Assembly: GCA_026712905.1 (NCBI GenBank)
Contig: JAPOPM010000142.1
Span: 1 to 46,530 of the forward strand
Reading direction: 5' to 3'
Source: Deltaproteobacteria bacterium
Lineage (GTDB): Bacteria > Desulfobacterota > Binatia > UBA9968 > JAJDTQ01
Length of the DNA: 46,530 nt
Every line of letters starts with the position of its first letter. Position 1 is the stretch's first letter. Position numbers and translations under genes: made by a program. Positions 19,073 to 27,829 of the stretch are shown here, piece after piece. Under the pieces are notes generated by a model. The model did not search any database, was not told the origin of the DNA, and was given only the letters and a program-made list of their open reading frames with translations.

Positions 19073-19288
19073 ATGCTCGCTGCTTCATCGGAAACGCAGA
19101 TTCTCCTTGGTGTTTTCGGTATTCTCGTCGCTGTCTTCGGGACGGGGATCGCCTTGGCGGGGCTGATCCTGCCCGATCTTCGATCCATGAAGCGCGATAT
19201 CGCGGACTTGCGAGAGCGCATGGCCCGCTTGGAAGGCCTGTTCGAGGGATTCACCCGGCGAGACAACAAGACTGATGTCGTTTCCTGA
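19073..19288 (+). CDS. Small single-TM coiled-coil protein, unknown function
   Basis: 71 residues from the ATG at 19073, chosen because GGGAG lies at 19062-19066 with ideal spacing. The open frame extends back to 19007 but those residues look unnatural. One hydrophobic helix occupies about 10-32 (LLGVFGILVAVFGTGIALAG), followed by a charged heptad segment (KRDIADLRERMARLEGLFEG). Small proteins of this pattern are frequent hypothetical genes in environmental proteobacteria, but no function is known to me. It stands alone between dprA and trmFO. Confidence 0.6.
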   Translation: MLAASSETQILLGVFGILVAVFGTGIALAGLILPDLRSMKRDIADLRERMARLEGLFEGFTRRDNKTDVVS

Positions 19289-19359
19289 AAAGGACGGCCA
19301 AGAAGAGGTTTGCGTGGGGCGGCAGAGGTCCAGTCTGCCGCCCCTTCGCGTATGACACC

Positions 19360-20712
19360 ATGAACGCGCAGGTGAGCGACAATATCGAGCGTGTGAACGT
19401 CGTGGGCGGCGGGCTCGCCGGGTGCGAGGCCGCGTGGCAGCTCGCCCGGCGGGGCGTACCGGTGGACCTGTACGAGATGAGGCCGGTGCGCCGCACCGAG
19501 GCGCACACCACCGGCCATCTGGCCGAATTGGTGTGCAGCAACTCGTTCCGTTCCCGGTTGCTGACCACTGGGGCGGGGTTGCTCAAGGAAGAGATGCGCC
19601 GCATGGGCTCGTTGATGATCGAGCTGGGGGAGGCGCACCAGGTCCCCGCGGGCTCCGCCCTGGCCGTGGACCGGGTGCGCTTCGCCGAGGCCATTTCCGA
19701 GCGGGTGTCGTCGCTGCCGGGCCTGCGCCTGATCCGCCGCGAAATCGACGCCATTCCGCCGGGCCTCACCATCGTCGCCACCGGGCCGCTGACATCGGGG
19801 CCGCTGTCGGAGCGTCTGCGGGAGCTCCTGGGAGCCGAGCATCTCTACTACTACGATGCCATCTCGCCGGTGGTCACCGCCGAATCCGTGGACGCGTCCG
19901 TGGCGTTTCGCGCCTCCCGCTACGACGAGAATCCCGGCGACTACCTGAACCTGCCGCTGACCCAGGCCGAATACTACCGGCTGGTGGACTCGGTGGTGGA
20001 AGCCGAGAAGGTACCGGTGCGCAGCTTCGAACGCTTCTTCGAGGGGTGCCTGCCGGTCGAGGAGATGGCCCGGCGCGGTCGCGAGACCTTGGCGTTCGGA
20101 CCCATGCGCCCCACCGGGCTCGTGGACCCGGCTTCGGGGGAGAGGCCCTACGCGGTGGTGCAGTTGCGCCAGGAGAACCGCGAGGGGACCCTGTACAACC
20201 TCGTGGGCTTTCAGACCAAGATGACCCATCCCGAACAGAAGCGCGTGTTCTCGCTGATCCCGGGACTGGCCAAGGCGGTGTTCGTGCGCTACGGCAGCCT
20301 GCACCGCAACACCTACATCAACGCGCCGCGGCACCTGTTGCCGACGCTGCAGTGGCGCGGCGGCCCGCGGCTCTTCTTCGCCGGCCAGATTACCGGGGTC
20401 GAGGGCTACATCGAATCGGCCGCGTCCGGCCTCCTCGCCGGCGTCAACGCCGCCCGGCTGCTTTCCGGGGCGAAGCCGGTGACGCCGCCCGCCACCACGG
20501 CGCTGGGCGGCCTGCTCGCCTACGTGTCCGATGCCGCGCGCCAGGACTTTCAGCCCATGAACGTCAACTTCGGACTGTTCCCGAGCCTTCCCTTCAAGAC
20601 AAAGGGCCGGCGCAAGAAGGAATTCATGGCGGAACGGGCGTTGCGGGACCTGGAGCGCTGGTGGCTGGAGTGCGGCGAGGGCGGCGCGTCGGTTGCCGTG
20701 CGTGAAGCGTGA
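19360..20712 (+). CDS. trmFO: tRNA (uracil-54, C5) methyltransferase TrmFO, folate/FAD-dependent
   Basis: 450 residues. Makes ribothymidine at tRNA position 54 using methylene-tetrahydrofolate and FAD. The FAD site is VNVVGGGLAGCEAAWQLARR at about 12-31. TrmFO hallmarks are ELVCSNSFRS with C59 and the active-site FEGCLPVEEMARRG with C230. They also include GPMRPTGLVDP, YNLVGFQTKM and GQITGVEGYIESAASG. This enzyme takes the place of TrmA found in gamma- and betaproteobacteria. The TGA overlaps the GTG of the next gene. Confidence 0.95.
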   Translation: MNAQVSDNIERVNVVGGGLAGCEAAWQLARRGVPVDLYEMRPVRRTEAHTTGHLAELVCSNSFRSRLLTTGAGLLKEEMRRMGSLMIELGEAHQVPAGSALAVDRVRFAEAISERVSSLPGLRLIRREIDAIPPGLTIVATGPLTSGPLSERLRELLGAEHLYYYDAISPVVTAESVDASVAFRASRYDENPGDYLNLPLTQAEYYRLVDSVVEAEKVPVRSFERFFEGCLPVEEMARRGRETLAFGPMRPTGLVDPASGERPYAVVQLRQENREGTLYNLVGFQTKMTHPEQKRVFSLIPGLAKAVFVRYGSLHRNTYINAPRHLLPTLQWRGGPRLFFAGQITGVEGYIESAASGLLAGVNAARLLSGAKPVTPPATTALGGLLAYVSDAARQDFQPMNVNFGLFPSLPFKTKGRRKKEFMAERALRDLERWWLECGEGGASVAVREA

Positions 20713-21770
20713 GGACGCCGGTGTCCCTGATCACTCTCGAGGATATCTCCAAGACCCATGCGCGCATCGCCCCGGTGGCGGTGTCCCACGTGAGCTTCAC
20801 CTTGCGTGAACGGGAGATCCTCGCGCTGCTCGGTCCCAGCGGCTCGGGCAAGACCACGACGCTGCGCATGATCGCGGGTTTCGACCGGCCCGACAGCGGC
20901 AGGATCCTGCTCCACGGAGCACCGCTCTCGGGCGACGGCATGTGGATCGAGCCCGAGAAACGGCGTATCGGCATGGTGTTCCAGGACTACGCCCTGTTCC
21001 CGCACCTGACGCTGCTGGAGAATGTCATGTTCGGGCTGCGGGACGAGTCGCGCAAGGAGCGCGAGGACACGGCACGGCGCGTGCTCGCCGTGGTGGGCAT
21101 GGACGAGATGGCCGCCCGCTATCCTCACGAGATCTCCGGCGGCCAGCAGCAGCGCGTGGCGCTGGCCCGGGCGCTGGCGCCCAACCCCCTGTTGCTCCTG
21201 CTGGACGAGCCTTTCAGCAACCTGGACTCCGACATGCGGGCCGAGATGCGCGAGGAGCTGCTACGGATCCTGCGCGAGTCCGACACCAGCGCCATCATCG
21301 TGACCCACGACCAGGAAGAGGCGTTCACGCTGGCGGACCGCATCGGCATCCTCAACCAGGGTGTGCTGGAACAGATTTCCGAGCCCGAGGTGCTGTACCG
21401 CCAGCCTGAGACGCGTTTCGTCGCCGAGTTCGTCGGCCGGTCGGATTTCGTCCCCGGGGTCGTGCGCGACGGCATCGAAACCGAAGTGGGCAGGTTCCCC
21501 AACGATTCCGGATTGCCCGTCGATACGAAGGTCGACGTCCTGGTGCGGCCGGACGAGGTGGAGTTGGAAGCCGCGGAGGACGGTGTCGGCGTGGTGGCGC
21601 GCCGGCGGTTTCGCGGCGCCGAGAACCTGTACCAAGTGACCCTTCCGTCGGGCGCGCACGTTCGCAGCAGCCAACCTTCGACGTATGTTCTTCCCGCCGG
21701 CACCCGGGTGCGCGTGACGGTGCGGCCCTCGGAGGTCATCGCTTTCCCGTGCGCCGCCGCGTCGTCCTGA
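20709..21770 (+). CDS. ABC transporter ATP-binding protein, Fbp/Pot type with TOBE domain
   Basis: 353 residues with a GTG start overlapping the stop of trmFO. Walker A is GPSGSGKT (about 43-50), Q-loop MVFQDYALFPH, signature ISGGQQQRVALARALAP, Walker B LLLLLDEPFSNLD and H-loop IIVTHDQEEAFTLADR. Residues beyond about 240 form the regulatory TOBE-like domain (ETRFVAEFVGRSDFVPG). This pattern is that of iron(III) (FbpC) or polyamine (PotA) importers. No permease or binding protein is nearby, so its partners must be elsewhere. Specificity is not deducible. Confidence 0.85.
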   Translation: MRTPVSLITLEDISKTHARIAPVAVSHVSFTLREREILALLGPSGSGKTTTLRMIAGFDRPDSGRILLHGAPLSGDGMWIEPEKRRIGMVFQDYALFPHLTLLENVMFGLRDESRKEREDTARRVLAVVGMDEMAARYPHEISGGQQQRVALARALAPNPLLLLLDEPFSNLDSDMRAEMREELLRILRESDTSAIIVTHDQEEAFTLADRIGILNQGVLEQISEPEVLYRQPETRFVAEFVGRSDFVPGVVRDGIETEVGRFPNDSGLPVDTKVDVLVRPDEVELEAAEDGVGVVARRRFRGAENLYQVTLPSGAHVRSSQPSTYVLPAGTRVRVTVRPSEVIAFPCAAASS

Positions 21771-21772
21771 CG

Positions 21773-22507
21773 TTACACCGCTTCGGCCTGCACCGCTTGG
21801 GCCATCTCACCCATGGAATAGAACTTGAAGTCCACCTCAGGCACGTCTTCCACCTCCTCCGTCGCCCCCCAGCTTCCACCCTCCGAGAGTCGCTGACGGT
21901 CGATCCAGGCGTTGGCGAGGCCGAAGCGCTTCGCGGGCGCGTGGTCGTGATGCAGGCTTTGAGCGGTGTGCAGAATGTCGCCTTTGTTCATCCCGAGGTC
22001 CGAGTCGAGATGCGCGAGAAGGTATTCGAAGTTCGCATCGGCCGGCTTGTAGGAGCCAACGTCCTCCGCGGTGTAGATCGCATCGAAATCGACGCCGAGC
22101 TTGCGGTTGGAGGCCGCGAAGCCTTCGCGATGCACGTTCGAAAGGATGACCAGCTTGTAATGCCGCTTGAGCACGCGAAGCGCATCCGCGGAGTCCGGGA
22201 ACGCCGGCCACAAGGGCACCGATTCGCCGAAGGCTTCGTCGAGCGCCTCGCTGGTCGCCATGCCGAGACTCTCCGCGATGCTTCGATGCACCCGCACCAG
22301 CAGTTCCGGATAGCGCAGACCAGGCGATGAGCGTTGGTGTCGGCTTTCGTTTTTCGCGAACGCGAGCAGACCGGCCTCCCGGGTCACGTCCGAGCGGCCG
22401 CTCCGCATGATCAGCGGCTGCAGCGCATCCCAGATCCCGGATTCCCAGTCGATCAGGGTGCCGTAGCAGTCGAACGTCAAGGCACGGTAGTCGGTCAGTT
22501 CAGACAT
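21773..22507 (-). CDS. HAD-superfamily hydrolase, haloacid dehalogenase type II
   Basis: 244 residues, convergent with the upstream ABC gene, leaving 2 bases between stops. Motif I is FDCYGTLIDWE with nucleophile D13, motif II ILSNV (S123, N124) and motif III lysine K154 in GSYKPADANF. The overall length and the DCYGT form match the (S)-2-haloacid dehalogenase subgroup. The actual substrate could equally be another small carboxylate or phosphate ester. It begins about 50 bases downstream of the tRNA on the same strand. Confidence 0.85.
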   Translation of the reverse strand: MSELTDYRALTFDCYGTLIDWESGIWDALQPLIMRSGRSDVTREAGLLAFAKNESRHQRSSPGLRYPELLVRVHRSIAESLGMATSEALDEAFGESVPLWPAFPDSADALRVLKRHYKLVILSNVHREGFAASNRKLGVDFDAIYTAEDVGSYKPADANFEYLLAHLDSDLGMNKGDILHTAQSLHHDHAPAKRFGLANAWIDRQRLSEGGSWGATEEVEDVPEVDFKFYSMGEMAQAVQAEAV

Positions 22508-22559
22508 CGTTTAGTGAATGCCGGTCTTCGCTTTGGTCAGCGAAGCCCCTTGAAAAGAC

Positions 22560-22635
<76 letters not shown>

Positions 22636-22704
22636 GATGAGTTGGGCGGGCGAGGACCACTAATCTAGCAGTCGGCCGCATGTGTCGGCAAGCCACTGGC
22701 GGGG

Positions 22705-23502
22705 CTACCGCGCCGCCATCCGGCCCCCCTCCACCGGCAGGTCGGCCCCGGTGATGTAGTTGGCCCACTGGGAGGCGAGGAAGAGCACCGGGCCGACGAA
22801 GTCTTCGATTTCGCCCTTGCGGCCGAGGGCGGGCGGGGTGAACTCGCCGGCGGCGTGGGAGGGCTCGGGGCCTTCGCTGGCGCCTTTGGCGATGGCCTCA
22901 TATTCGTAGATGGTGGTGAGGCGGTTGGGCGTGAAGCCGGGGCTGACGGAGTTGACGTTGATGTTGTCCCGGCCGAGCTCCACGGCCATCTGCCGGGTGA
23001 GCATGACGACGCCGCCCTTGGCGGCGCTGTAGGCGGAGCCGCCGGCGGTGCCGCGGTGCCCGGCGATGGAGGCGATGTTGACGATCTTGCCGCCGCCCTG
23101 GCGTTTCATCACCGGCGCCACGTGGCGGGTGGTGAGGTAGGCGGCCTTGAGGCAGATGTCGAGCACGAAGTCCCACTCGCCGGGCTCCATCTCGGTGATG
23201 GTCTTGGGCGGGTAGATCTGTACGGCGGCGGCATTGACCACCACGTCGATGCTGCCGAGCCGCTCCACCACTTCGTTGACCATACGGCCCACGTCGGCGT
23301 CGTCGGAGACGTCGCAGGGCGCGGGGATCGCCTCGACGTCGCCGGTGAGGTTGCCGATGCACTCCAGGGCCTTTTCTTCCCGGAGGTCGTTGATGGCCAG
23401 CTTCGCGCCGTGGTCTGCGAAGCCCTGCGAGAAGGCCGTGCCGAGCACGCCGGCTCCGCCTGTGATCAGCACTACTTTGTCCTTGAGTCCGAGGTCTCTC
23501 AT
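22705..23502 (-). CDS. Short-chain dehydrogenase/reductase (SDR)
   Basis: 265 residues. Classical SDR with cofactor motif TGGAGVLG (14-21), DLREE after beta-2 (D39 suggests NAD preference, an inference), NAAA (90-93) and catalytic S145, Y158 and K162 in YSAAKGG. The C-terminal substrate loop carries an inserted segment (EAIAKGASEGPEPSHAAGEF). It may form a two-gene unit with the downstream isochorismatase-like gene's region, but the genes are not overlapping: the isochorismatase gene lies upstream in the transcriptional direction, about 65 bases away. Substrate unknown, possibly a gluconate or polyol. Confidence 0.88.
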   Translation of the reverse strand: MRDLGLKDKVVLITGGAGVLGTAFSQGFADHGAKLAINDLREEKALECIGNLTGDVEAIPAPCDVSDDADVGRMVNEVVERLGSIDVVVNAAAVQIYPPKTITEMEPGEWDFVLDICLKAAYLTTRHVAPVMKRQGGGKIVNIASIAGHRGTAGGSAYSAAKGGVVMLTRQMAVELGRDNINVNSVSPGFTPNRLTTIYEYEAIAKGASEGPEPSHAAGEFTPPALGRKGEIEDFVGPVLFLASQWANYITGADLPVEGGRMAAR

Positions 23503-23568
23503 TGAATTTCTCCAGAGCTCCCCACGCCCGCCGCCGGCGGGCTGGATGTTTTCGTTGGAGTGTGGTCG

Positions 23569-24276
23569 CTACCGCTGTGCCGCCCGGATCTCCGGTACGG
23601 CTCGCAGCGACTCGACGTAGGCCAGCGCCTCGGCCCGGGTCACCACGGTGGCGTACTTGCTGTTCATCTCGTAGAGGTTCACGAGGTGCGAGAACGGCGA
23701 GCGGTCGAAGGTGCCTTCCTCCACGACGTGTACGGAGTAGCCGTTGGAGTAGCCGTCGATGACCGTGGAGCGGACGCAGCCGGAGGTGGAGGCGCCGGTG
23801 ACGATCAGCGAGTCGATGTTCTTGCGCGTCAGGTAGGTCACCAGGTGGGTGCCGAAGAACGCGCTGGCGCGGGCCTTGTGCACCACGTATTCGTCCTTGC
23901 GCGGTCGGATCATTTGCGGGAACTCCACCGCCTTGTCGCTCGACGTGGTGGGCTCCGTCGCGCGTTTGGTGGCGTTGCCGAAGACCGCCTTGAAGTCGGG
24001 ATCACTGGTGGAATAGATCACCGGCACCTTGCTCTTGCGGCACGCCACCAGGAGCTTGCGGATGTGCGGCAGCGCCTGCCACGCGGCCTTGCCGCAGCTC
24101 GACCGGAACTCGTCGATGGCGTCCAGGGTCTCCATCGGCCTGGTTCCGGTGAAGGCCGTGATGACGTCGATGATCAGCAGCGCGGGCTTCTGTCCGAAGG
24201 GTTGTTTGCCGGTGTAGCCGGCCTTTTCGTAGACTTGGCGGTCGTATTCAGGGACGATCTTTTCCCAATCTCTCAT
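23569..24276 (-). CDS. Isochorismatase-family amidohydrolase (N-carbamoylsarcosine-amidase-like)
   Basis: 235 residues from the ATG at 24276, supported by GAGGAGGAA just upstream; an in-frame start at 24303 would lie before this ribosome binding site. The Asp-Lys-Cys triad is visible: D37 in LLIIDVITAF, K134 in VVHKARASAFFGT and C167 in GASTSGCVRSTVIDG. The CVRSTVIDG stretch is typical of the N-carbamoylsarcosine amidase branch of the cysteine hydrolases. It probably cleaves a carbamoyl or amide substrate. It lies immediately downstream of a repeat element (24378-24517). Confidence 0.85.
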   Translation of the reverse strand: MRDWEKIVPEYDRQVYEKAGYTGKQPFGQKPALLIIDVITAFTGTRPMETLDAIDEFRSSCGKAAWQALPHIRKLLVACRKSKVPVIYSTSDPDFKAVFGNATKRATEPTTSSDKAVEFPQMIRPRKDEYVVHKARASAFFGTHLVTYLTRKNIDSLIVTGASTSGCVRSTVIDGYSNGYSVHVVEEGTFDRSPFSHLVNLYEMNSKYATVVTRAEALAYVESLRAVPEIRAAQR

Positions 24277-24377
24277 GGCGTTCCTCCTCGTGGGCTGTAC
24301 CATATACCAAACGCCGGACGTGACTCAATATGGACTGTTCCCGGCGCCGCCCCACCACCCCTGGATTCCCGCTTTCC

Positions 24378-24517
24378 AGGCTGTGTCAAAACTGATGGGC
24401 AGAGCCCCGCGAGTCGTCATTCCCGCGGAAGCGGGAATCCACCTTCCCGCTTCCGCGGGAATGACGACTCGCGGGGCTGGCGCCAATTCTTGTCCGGACG
24501 ACGTTTTGACACAGCCT
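24378..24517. repeat. MITE-like element A: 15-16 bp terminal inverted repeats around a 35-bp perfect inverted repeat
   Basis: The termini are AGGCTGTGTCAAAAC (24378-24392) and its exact complement (24503-24517); with the C at 24377 the repeat is 16 bp. Inside, arms at 24403-24437 and 24444-24478 are perfect inverted copies with a 6-base loop. Each arm contains the palindrome ATTCCCGC-GGAA-GCGGGAAT. The element sits in the loop of a further palindrome: ATTCCCGC-TTTC on the left and TTCC-GCGGGAAT on the right, consistent with a 4-base target duplication with one mismatch. No coding capacity. The right end (24479-24518) is nearly identical (three differences) to 43243-43282. Confidence 0.85.
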
Positions 24518-24561
24518 GTTCCGCGGGAATTACAGGAAGGGCGTCAGCGCCATCCTGTGTC

Positions 24562-25200
24562 TCACGCCCGCAGCGCGGCGAGCATGTCCCGGGCCGCGGT
24601 CCGGGGGTCGGGGGCTTCGGCGATGGCGGAGATGAGGGCGATGCGCGCGGTGCCGTGGGCCTTGATCTCGGGCAGGTGCTGCTGCTTGACGCCGCCGATG
24701 GCGAAGACCGGGACGAAGGTGGCGTCGGTGACGGCCTTGAGGGCGGCGGGACCCTGGGGAGCGCCGAAGGCGAGCTTGGATGGGGTGGGGTAGACGGGGC
24801 CGAAGACGATGAGGTCGGCGCCGGCTCCCGCGGCGGCTCGCGCTTCCTCCACGGAATGGGTGGAGACGCCCATCTTCCGGTCAGGGCCGAGCAGTTCCCG
24901 TGCGACTTTCACGGGCAGGGAGTTGGCGGCCAAGTGCACGCCGGCGGCGTCCGCGGCCAGGGCCACGTCGACGCGGTCGTTGACGAAGAGCTCGGCGCCG
25001 TAGCGGTGGCACAGCGCATTCACCCTCCGCGCCAACTCCAGGAGCGCACGCGCCTCCAGGTCCTTCTCCCGGAGCTGGACGGCGCGGACGCCTCCCTCCA
25101 GGGCCTCTTCCAGCACCCACAACAGCTCACGCCCCGCCGTGGTGTTGCGGTCGGTGACGAGATACAGGTCGAAATCGATGGTGCGCACGGGTCTGCTCAT
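24562..25200 (-). CDS. thiE: Thiamine-phosphate synthase ThiE
   Basis: 212 residues. Joins the HMP-pyrophosphate and thiazole-phosphate halves to give thiamine phosphate. TIM-barrel hallmarks are DLYLVTDRN, VQLREKDL (Q42, R44, K46), LFVNDRVDVALAADAAGVHL (the diphosphate-binding ND and D), VFGPVYPTPSK and FAIGGVKQQHL. It is the last gene of a thiS-thiG-thiE run on the minus strand, with thiG ending 86 bases upstream. No thiC, thiD or glycine oxidase (thiO) is in the window, so the other steps are encoded elsewhere. Confidence 0.93.
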   Translation of the reverse strand: MSRPVRTIDFDLYLVTDRNTTAGRELLWVLEEALEGGVRAVQLREKDLEARALLELARRVNALCHRYGAELFVNDRVDVALAADAAGVHLAANSLPVKVARELLGPDRKMGVSTHSVEEARAAAGAGADLIVFGPVYPTPSKLAFGAPQGPAALKAVTDATFVPVFAIGGVKQQHLPEIKAHGTARIALISAIAEAPDPRTAARDMLAALRA

Positions 25201-25285
25201 TGGCCGATACGAGGTCGTTGGCTCGGGTCGCCCGGCCCGGTTCGAACGCGCCGGCTCTCAAGACCTCTCCGGTGGCGGCCGCCGG

Positions 25286-26092
25286 TCAGGTGAGCAGTCC
25301 CTCGATGGGACTGGATGCGGTGGCGTAAAGCTTCATGGGAATGCGCCCGGCCAGGAAGGCCTTGCGGCCGGCCTCCACGGCCTGCCTCATGGCATCGGCC
25401 ATGAGCACGGGGTCCTTGGCGCCGGCGATGGCGGTGTTCATGAGCACGCCGTCGCAGCCCATCTCCATGACGATGGCGGCGTCGGAGGCGGTGCCCACGC
25501 CGGCGTCCACGATCACCGGGATGGACACGTGTTCCTGGATGATGCGGATGTTGTAGGGGTTGCGGATGCCGAGGCCCGAGCCGATGGGCGCCGCGAGAGG
25601 CATGACCGCGGCGCAGCCCATGTCCTCGAGCTTCTTGGCGGTGACCACGTCGTCGCTGATGTACGGCAGCACGGTGAAGCCGTCCTCGATGAGCAGGCGC
25701 GCGGCCTCCAGAGTGCCGGGGATGTCCGGGAACAGGGTCTTGTCGTCGCCGATGACCTCGAGCTTGACCATGTCGCCGACCCCCGCCTCGCGCGCCAGGC
25801 GGCAGGTGCGCACGGCTTCTTCCGGCGTGTAGCAACCGGCGGTGTTGGGCAGGATCGTGAACTTCTTGGGGTCGAGGTAGTCGAGCAGGTTTGCCTGATC
25901 CGGGTCGGTGATGTTGACCCGCCGCACCGCGACGGTGACGATCTCCGCGCCGGAGGTCTCGATGGCCTTGCGGGTCTCCTCGAAGTCCTTGTACTTGCCG
26001 GTGCCGACGATGAGGCGCGAGCGGTATTCCTTGCCGGCGAGGCGGAAGCAGTCGGGCGTCGCCGCTTTCGAGGCTTGCGTGGATTGGGTCAT
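25286..26092 (-). CDS. thiG: Thiazole synthase ThiG
   Basis: 268 residues from the ATG at 26092, which begins 4 bases after the thiS stop. ThiG forms the thiazole ring from deoxyxylulose 5-phosphate, dehydroglycine and ThiS-thiocarboxylate. The Schiff-base lysine is K110 in [13 protein letters not shown]. Other family blocks are [35 protein letters not shown] and [12 protein letters not shown]. It is co-transcribed with thiS; the two products act as a complex. Confidence 0.95.
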   Translation of the reverse strand: MTQSTQASKAATPDCFRLAGKEYRSRLIVGTGKYKDFEETRKAIETSGAEIVTVAVRRVNITDPDQANLLDYLDPKKFTILPNTAGCYTPEEAVRTCRLAREAGVGDMVKLEVIGDDKTLFPDIPGTLEAARLLIEDGFTVLPYISDDVVTAKKLEDMGCAAVMPLAAPIGSGLGIRNPYNIRIIQEHVSIPVIVDAGVGTASDAAIVMEMGCDGVLMNTAIAGAKDPVLMADAMRQAVEAGRKAFLAGRIPMKLYATASSPIEGLLT

Positions 26093-26096
26093 GACT

Positions 26097-26297
26097 CTAG
26101 CCGCCACCGACGAAGTGGACGATTTCCACCTCGTCACCTTCCTTCAATTGCGTGTCGCCGTGCGCGTCGCGTGCAACGACCTCGGCGTTGAGTTCCACCA
26201 CCACGCGCCCGGGCCGGATCTCCAGATGTTCCAGGAGCTGGGCGACGCTGATGTCGGGCGCGACTTCGCTGTCCTTGCCGTTGACTTGGATTACCAC
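26097..26297 (-). CDS. thiS: Sulfur carrier protein ThiS
   Basis: 66 residues from a GTG at 26297, giving the standard ThiS length; a longer reading starts with a TTG at 26345. GGTGGGGA lies about 9 bases ahead of the GTG. The ubiquitin-like sequence ends in [10 protein letters not shown], whose terminal Gly-Gly is adenylated and thiocarboxylated to donate sulfur to ThiG. It is immediately upstream of thiG. I looked for a TPP riboswitch in the short upstream gap and saw no conserved CTGAGA-type element. Confidence 0.9.
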   Translation of the reverse strand: MVIQVNGKDSEVAPDISVAQLLEHLEIRPGRVVVELNAEVVARDAHGDTQLKEGDEVEIVHFVGGG

Positions 26298-26384
26298 GAC
26301 AGGTTCCCCACCGATTGTGTCTGACAGGATACTAGCAAAACGCAACGGACACCACAGCCGGCAGGGCCCCGCGGAAACGGTGCG

Positions 26385-27332
26385 TTAGCGCGCGGCGGCG
26401 ATCTTCACCTCCAGCACGCCGATGCCTTCCACCTCGCCTTCCACCGTGTCGCCGACGTTGAGGAAGATGGGTGGAGTCCGGGCGAAGCCTACGCCCGACG
26501 GCGTTCCGGTGCTGATGATGTCGCCGGGTTCCAGGGTGAGGCCGGCGGACAGATGCTCGATGGTCGTGGGGACGTCGAAGATCATGTCCCGCGTGTTGCC
26601 GTCCTGCATGGTCTCGCCGTTCACGCGGCACTGGAGCCGGATGTTCTTGGGGTCGGGCATGGTGCTCTTGTGCACGATGCTGGGTCCCAGCGGGCAGAAG
26701 GTGTCGAGGGACTTGCCCTTCCACCACTGGAGGTGGCGGCGCTGCAGGTCGCGGGCGGTCATGTCCAGGCACACCGTATAGCCGAAGATGTAGTCGTTGG
26801 CCTTGGCGGCGGGGATGTTCCGGCCCTTGCGGCCGATCACCACGGCCAGCTCCACCTCCCAGTCGATCCTGTTGGTGACGGAGTGCGCGAGCACCTTGCC
26901 CTGGTCGCCGATGACCGCGGTGGCCGGCTTGGTGAAGAACACCGGCACCTCGGGCGTGTTGAACTGGATGCCGCGCGCGCGCGCGCCCTCGTCGATGTGC
27001 TCTTGATAGTTGACTCCCAGACAGATGACGTTCTTTCGCGGAGCGGGGATCGGCGACAGCAGCCTCACGCGGTTGCGCTTCATCAGGATGCCGGCCTGGG
27101 CGAGCCTGCGGGTGCCCTTGGTATCGAGGTCCTCGACGTAGCGGGCGGCCTTCTTGGCGGTGTTGACGGCCTTGGCGCCGGCCTCGACGAACGACTGCAT
27201 GCTGCCCAAATAGGCGGCGGTGTCGCCGGGCAAGTAGCGTTTGGCGACTTCCTGGAGATCGATGATCTGATCGTCTCCGGTCATCAAGCCCAGACGGGCC
27301 TTGCTCTGAAAATTGTAAGTCACGAAACGCAT
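26385..27332 (-). CDS. Fumarylacetoacetate hydrolase (FAH) family protein
   Basis: 315 residues from the ATG at 27332, chosen because AGGAGG lies just upstream; the open frame back to 27473 has no site. The FAH fold is shown by CLGVNYQEHIDE, PVFFTKPATAVIGDQG, DWEVELAVVIGRKGRN (metal-binding Glu residues), GYTVCLDMTARDLQ and the C-terminal GDIISTGTPSGVGFAR. Members hydrolyse or decarboxylate beta-diketo acids in aromatic or sugar-acid catabolism. A promoter with a perfect TTGACA lies about 140 bases upstream. No aromatic pathway genes are adjacent, so the substrate is open. Confidence 0.9.
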   Translation of the reverse strand: MRFVTYNFQSKARLGLMTGDDQIIDLQEVAKRYLPGDTAAYLGSMQSFVEAGAKAVNTAKKAARYVEDLDTKGTRRLAQAGILMKRNRVRLLSPIPAPRKNVICLGVNYQEHIDEGARARGIQFNTPEVPVFFTKPATAVIGDQGKVLAHSVTNRIDWEVELAVVIGRKGRNIPAAKANDYIFGYTVCLDMTARDLQRRHLQWWKGKSLDTFCPLGPSIVHKSTMPDPKNIRLQCRVNGETMQDGNTRDMIFDVPTTIEHLSAGLTLEPGDIISTGTPSGVGFARTPPIFLNVGDTVEGEVEGIGVLEVKIAAAR

Positions 27333-27468
27333 GGATGACCTCCTGTCCGGCTCCGGTCCCGAGGGCCGGTTCTGTAAGGCTTTCTCGTTCTCTCTGTTGG
27401 AAAGAAGGAAAGGGTAAGGCGGGCATCCCTGCGCGTCGGACAAGCGGTCCGAAATGCCGCCACTATCT

Positions 27469-27498
27469 CTCATAGAGAAGCGCCGTGCCCTTTGTCAA
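27469..27498 (-). promoter_or_regulatory. Promoter with overlapping palindrome for the FAH-family gene
   Basis: On the minus strand TTGACA (27498-27493) and TATGAG (27474-27469) are 18 bases apart. The -10 region is covered by the palindrome TCTCT-ATG-AGAGA (27478-27466), a candidate operator, for example for a GntR-type regulator (inference). The leader to the ATG at 27332 is about 130 bases. Confidence 0.5.
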
Positions 27499-27578
27499 GG
27501 CCGCTGCCGTGGGCAGGGGACTGGCGGCCTCAAAAGTTCGAAATTGCGCGGCCGGTTGGGCGGTGGTACCCTCGCGAT

Positions 27579-27806
27579 GTGAAACGCACCAAGGGACAAC
27601 GCACCACGATGGAGGTGGGGGACCGCGTTCTGATCCGGGGGAACTTGCGCAGACAGGTGATGATCGTGGCGCGGGTGGACATCCCCCATTCGACCCAGAA
27701 GGTCTTCCTTTCCCGCTCCGGCGGCGATTTTACGGTCGGTCTCAAGGTCTGGAAGTCGGATTTCGCCTGGAGCGAGAAGAACCAGATGTGGGTTTCGAAA
27801 CGCTGA
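27579..27806 (+). CDS. Small hypothetical protein
   Basis: 75 residues from the GTG at 27579, or 65 from the ATG at 27609. The sequence has regular alternating beta-type character (VGDRVLIRGNLRRQVMIVAR and later GLKVWKSDFAWSEKNQMW) and ends in basic residues, resembling a small SH3- or KOW-like barrel. I do not recognise a family. It lies directly upstream of holA, 23 bases before its ATG, and might share its transcript. Amino-acid composition is plausible and not a shadow of another frame. Confidence 0.4.
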   Translation: MKRTKGQRTTMEVGDRVLIRGNLRRQVMIVARVDIPHSTQKVFLSRSGGDFTVGLKVWKSDFAWSEKNQMWVSKR

Positions 27807-27829
27807 CGCCGCCCCGGCGGTGTTGATCG

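Noticed and set aside
26298-26390. TPP riboswitch before thiS
   Set aside because: The gap is under 100 bases and lacks the conserved thi-box elements.
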